NCBI GenBank assembly: GCA_021286885.1
Contig: JAJTBM010000083.1
Coordinates: 1 to 9,627, forward strand
Source of the DNA: Rhodocyclales bacterium
Lineage (GTDB): Bacteria; Pseudomonadota; Gammaproteobacteria; Burkholderiales; Rhodocyclaceae
DNA length: 9,627 bases
Direction: 5' to 3'
Below are positions 7,887 to 9,627 of the stretch, in pieces; the first letter of the stretch is position 1, and each line of letters begins with the position of its first letter. Below the pieces are notes generated by a model. That model was not told where the DNA came from and ran no database searches. It saw nothing but the letters and a program-made list of their open reading frames with translations. The position numbers and the translations under genes are program-made.

Positions 7887-9337
7887 AGCCCCCCCAGGGC
7901 CAGGTACTTGATTTCCATGTACTCTTCCAGCCCGTAGCGGGAACCTTCGCGCCCCAGCCCGGAAGCCTTGACCCCGCCAAAGGGGGCGACCTCGGTGGAG
8001 ATCAGCCCGGTGTTGATGCCCACCATGCCGTATTCAAGCTGGCGCGAGACACGCCACACCCGGGCATGATCCTTGGAGTAAAAGTAGGCGGCGAGGCCGA
8101 ACTCGGTATCGTTGGCGATCTGAATCGCTTCTTCTTCGGTGGAGAAGCGGAACAGGGGCGCCACCGGGCCGAAGATTTCTTCCCGGGCCACGTCCATATC
8201 CCGACGGACATCGGCCAGCACGGTGGGTTCGTACCAGGTACGGCCCAGGGCGTGACGCTGACCGCCACACACCACCCGGGCGCCCTTGGCCACCGCATCC
8301 TGCACCAGCCCCTCCACCTTGTTAATGGCGGCATCGTCGATCAGCGGGCCTTGGGTGACGCCCTCCTCCACCCCGTCGCCTACCTTGAGCCCGGCCACCG
8401 CAGCGGCGAGCTTGGCGGCAAAGGCCTCATACACGCCCGCCTGCACCAGGAAGCGGTTGGAGCACACGCAGGTCTGGCCGGCGTTGCGGTACTTGGAGGC
8501 CAGGGCTCCGGCCACAGCGGCATCCAGGTCGGCATCGTCGAACACGATGAAGGGCGCGTTGCCGCCCAGTTCCAGGGACAGCTTCTTGATGGTGGGCGCG
8601 CACTGGGCCATGAGCAGGCGGCCCACTTCGGTGGAGCCGGTGAAGGTGAGCTTGCGCACCACCGGGCTGGCGGTCATCACCCCGCCAATGGCCCGGGCTT
8701 CGCCAGTGACCACGCTGAACACCCCGGCAGGCACGCCGGCCCGCTCGGCCAATTCGGCCAGGGCCAGGGCCGACAAGGGGGTCTGCTCGGCGGGCTTGAG
8801 GATGATGGTGCAGCCTGCAGCCAGGGCCGGGGCCACCTTGCGGGTAATCATGGCCGAGGGGAAGTTCCAGGGCGTGATGGCGGCGCACACGCCCACCGGC
8901 TCTTTGGTGACCACGATCTGGCGGTCCCGGGCGGGGGCCGGGATCACGTCGCCATACACCCGGCGGGCCTCTTCGGCGAACCACTCCACGTAGGCGGCGG
9001 CGTAGGCGATTTCGCCCCGGGCTTCGGCCAGGGGCTTGCCCTGCTCGGCGGTCATGATGCGGGCCAGGTCTTCCTGGTGGGTCAGCAGCAGATCAAACCA
9101 GCGGCGCAGGATGCGAGCCCGCTCCACGGCGGTGGTTTCGCGCCAGCGTACAAAGGCGGTTTCGGCAGCGGCAATGGCACGCTCGGTTTCGGCGGCACCA
9201 CAGCGCGGCACGCTGGCCACCAGTTCCCCGGTGGCCGGGTTGGTGACGGGCAGGGTCTCGCCGTTGTCGGCGCCCATCCACTGACCATTGATGTAACACG
9301 CCTGCTTGAGCAGGCCGGCGTCCTTGAGTTCGAGCAT
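7883..9337 (-). CDS. gabD: Succinate-semialdehyde dehydrogenase, NADP-type (GabD family)
   Basis: 484 residues, nearly the length of E. coli GabD (482). It oxidises succinate semialdehyde to succinate in the cytoplasm, feeding the TCA cycle. ALDH landmarks in order: INGQWMGADNGETLPVTNPA at 16-35, the oxyanion Asn158 in ITPWNFP (154-160), Lys181 (ILKPAEQTPLSA), the cofactor loop FTGSTEVGR (232-240), general base Glu256 (LELGGN), nucleophile Cys290 (GQTCVCSNR), EEIFGP (386-391) and PFGGVKASGLGREG (452-465). Cys292 two residues after the nucleophile is the pair used as a redox switch in human SSADH. The start has an excellent AAGGAG at 8 nt. It lies 53 bp after an HpaI-like aldolase gene and overlaps the Bcr gene by 4 nt. 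Next to an aldolase that can yield succinate semialdehyde, it probably serves homoprotocatechuate breakdown rather than GABA degradation; a glutarate-semialdehyde role (DavD) is the main alternative. Confidence 0.93.
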   Translation of the reverse strand: MLELKDAGLLKQACYINGQWMGADNGETLPVTNPATGELVASVPRCGAAETERAIAAAETAFVRWRETTAVERARILRRWFDLLLTHQEDLARIMTAEQGKPLAEARGEIAYAAAYVEWFAEEARRVYGDVIPAPARDRQIVVTKEPVGVCAAITPWNFPSAMITRKVAPALAAGCTIILKPAEQTPLSALALAELAERAGVPAGVFSVVTGEARAIGGVMTASPVVRKLTFTGSTEVGRLLMAQCAPTIKKLSLELGGNAPFIVFDDADLDAAVAGALASKYRNAGQTCVCSNRFLVQAGVYEAFAAKLAAAVAGLKVGDGVEEGVTQGPLIDDAAINKVEGLVQDAVAKGARVVCGGQRHALGRTWYEPTVLADVRRDMDVAREEIFGPVAPLFRFSTEEEAIQIANDTEFGLAAYFYSKDHARVWRVSRQLEYGMVGINTGLISTEVAPFGGVKASGLGREGSRYGLEEYMEIKYLALGGL

Positions 9338-9345
9338 GGGTGTTT

Positions 9346-9351
9346 CTCCTT
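9346..9351 (-). promoter_or_regulatory. Strong ribosome binding site of gabD
   Basis: AAGGAG on the minus strand lies 8 nt before the gabD ATG. It is the most canonical Shine-Dalgarno in the window and settles the start at 9337. Confidence 0.75.
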
Positions 9352-9390
9352 GAGTGTTGGCGATCTTGTTATGCGGGCTGGCGCGGCGCC

Positions 9391-9627
9391 TTAGTAGGCC
9401 GCACCCGCCCGGGCAGCGCCTGCATCCTTGAAACCGGCTGCCAGTTTAACGGCGGAATTGCGCAGCAGCAGCGTATCGACCCCCACCGCGATGAAGGAGG
9501 CGCCGCTTTCCAGGTAGCGGGCCGCCGCTTGGGGGTCGGAGGAGAACACCCCCGCCGCCTTGCCGGCCCGGCAGATGCGCACCAGGGCGTCCTCGATGGC
9601 GGCCTGGACATCCGGGTGGCCCGGGTT
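9391..9627 (-). CDS. hpaI: HpcH/HpaI family class II aldolase, C-terminal 78 residues only
   Basis: Only the C-terminal 78 residues lie in the window; the start is past the right edge. The reading frame begins [20 protein letters not shown], then [40 protein letters not shown] and a tail ending GAAY. This matches the end of HpcH/HpaI aldolases, where GHPxVQxAI, an AGK-PGIL-like strand and the FVAVGVDTxLL segment are conserved. HpaI is a metal-dependent pyruvate aldolase that cleaves 4-hydroxy-2-oxoheptanedioate to pyruvate and succinate semialdehyde; GarL and YfaU (glucarate and rhamnonate pathways) share the fold. The adjacent succinate-semialdehyde dehydrogenase gene, 53 bp downstream on the same strand, favours HpaI. 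The metal-binding and catalytic residues lie outside the visible part, so substrate assignment rests on context. Confidence 0.8.
   Translation of the reverse strand, partial: NPGHPDVQAAIEDALVRICRAGKAAGVFSSDPQAAARYLESGASFIAVGVDTLLLRNSAVKLAAGFKDAGAARAGAAY

Noticed and set aside
8066..9394. A 442-codon plus-strand open frame opposite gabD.
   Set aside because: Gly/His-rich low-complexity translation with no recognisable family; gabD on the other strand is complete and conserved from end to end.
9369..9611. Alternative frame over the aldolase C-terminus.
   Set aside because: Arg/Pro/Ala-rich with no family match; the frame ending at 9391 gives a clear HpcH/HpaI C-terminus.

Overview
This is a GC-rich stretch (roughly two-thirds G+C by eye) of what looks like an ordinary chromosome from a Gram-negative proteobacterium. 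The gene set fits a betaproteobacterium, possibly of the Rhodocyclales type (Azospira, Thauera or Zoogloea-like): glutathione-linked formaldehyde oxidation, a DUF2802 protein coupled to a SPOR protein, an ElyC-like DUF218 protein and a Bcr/CflA pump. The taxon is inferred from gene content and base composition only. I see no tRNA, rRNA, insertion sequence, CRISPR array, phage gene or replication origin, and no compositional break that suggests recent transfer.

Layout. (1) Positions 1-1277, minus strand: a two-gene unit of a membrane-anchored DUF2802 protein and a SPOR-domain protein, joined by an ATGA stop/start overlap; the SPOR gene runs off the left edge. (2) 1449-2195, plus strand: an ElyC/SanA/YdcF-type (DUF218) envelope protein, divergent from the DUF2802 gene. 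(3) 2219-3118, minus strand: a LysR-type regulator, divergent from region 4. (4) 3308-5305, plus strand: frmA (S-(hydroxymethyl)glutathione dehydrogenase) and fghA (S-formylglutathione hydrolase), a complete glutathione-dependent formaldehyde detoxification operon. (5) 5317-9627, minus strand: in transcription order, the C-terminal end of an HpcH/HpaI-family aldolase, an NADP-type succinate-semialdehyde dehydrogenase (gabD-like), a Bcr/CflA drug-efflux permease overlapping gabD by GTGA, and a second, EntS-like (MFS_3) permease.

How the genes work together. FrmA oxidises the spontaneous glutathione-formaldehyde adduct to S-formylglutathione, and FghA hydrolyses this to formate and glutathione. 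The neighbouring LysR gene is a candidate regulator of that pair: a 7-bp inverted repeat abuts its start codon, and a threefold 10-bp repeat precedes frmA. On the right, if the aldolase is HpaI (4-hydroxy-2-oxoheptanedioate to pyruvate plus succinate semialdehyde), then gabD would carry the product on to succinate. These would be the last two steps of homoprotocatechuate (4-hydroxyphenylacetate) meta-cleavage, with one or two exporters attached to the same transcription unit.

The window does not, as far as I can see, contain an undescribed defence or mobile system. The points most worth a second look are the regulatory DNA between lysR and frmA, the paired G7 tracts inside lysR, and the coupling of catabolic genes to efflux pumps.
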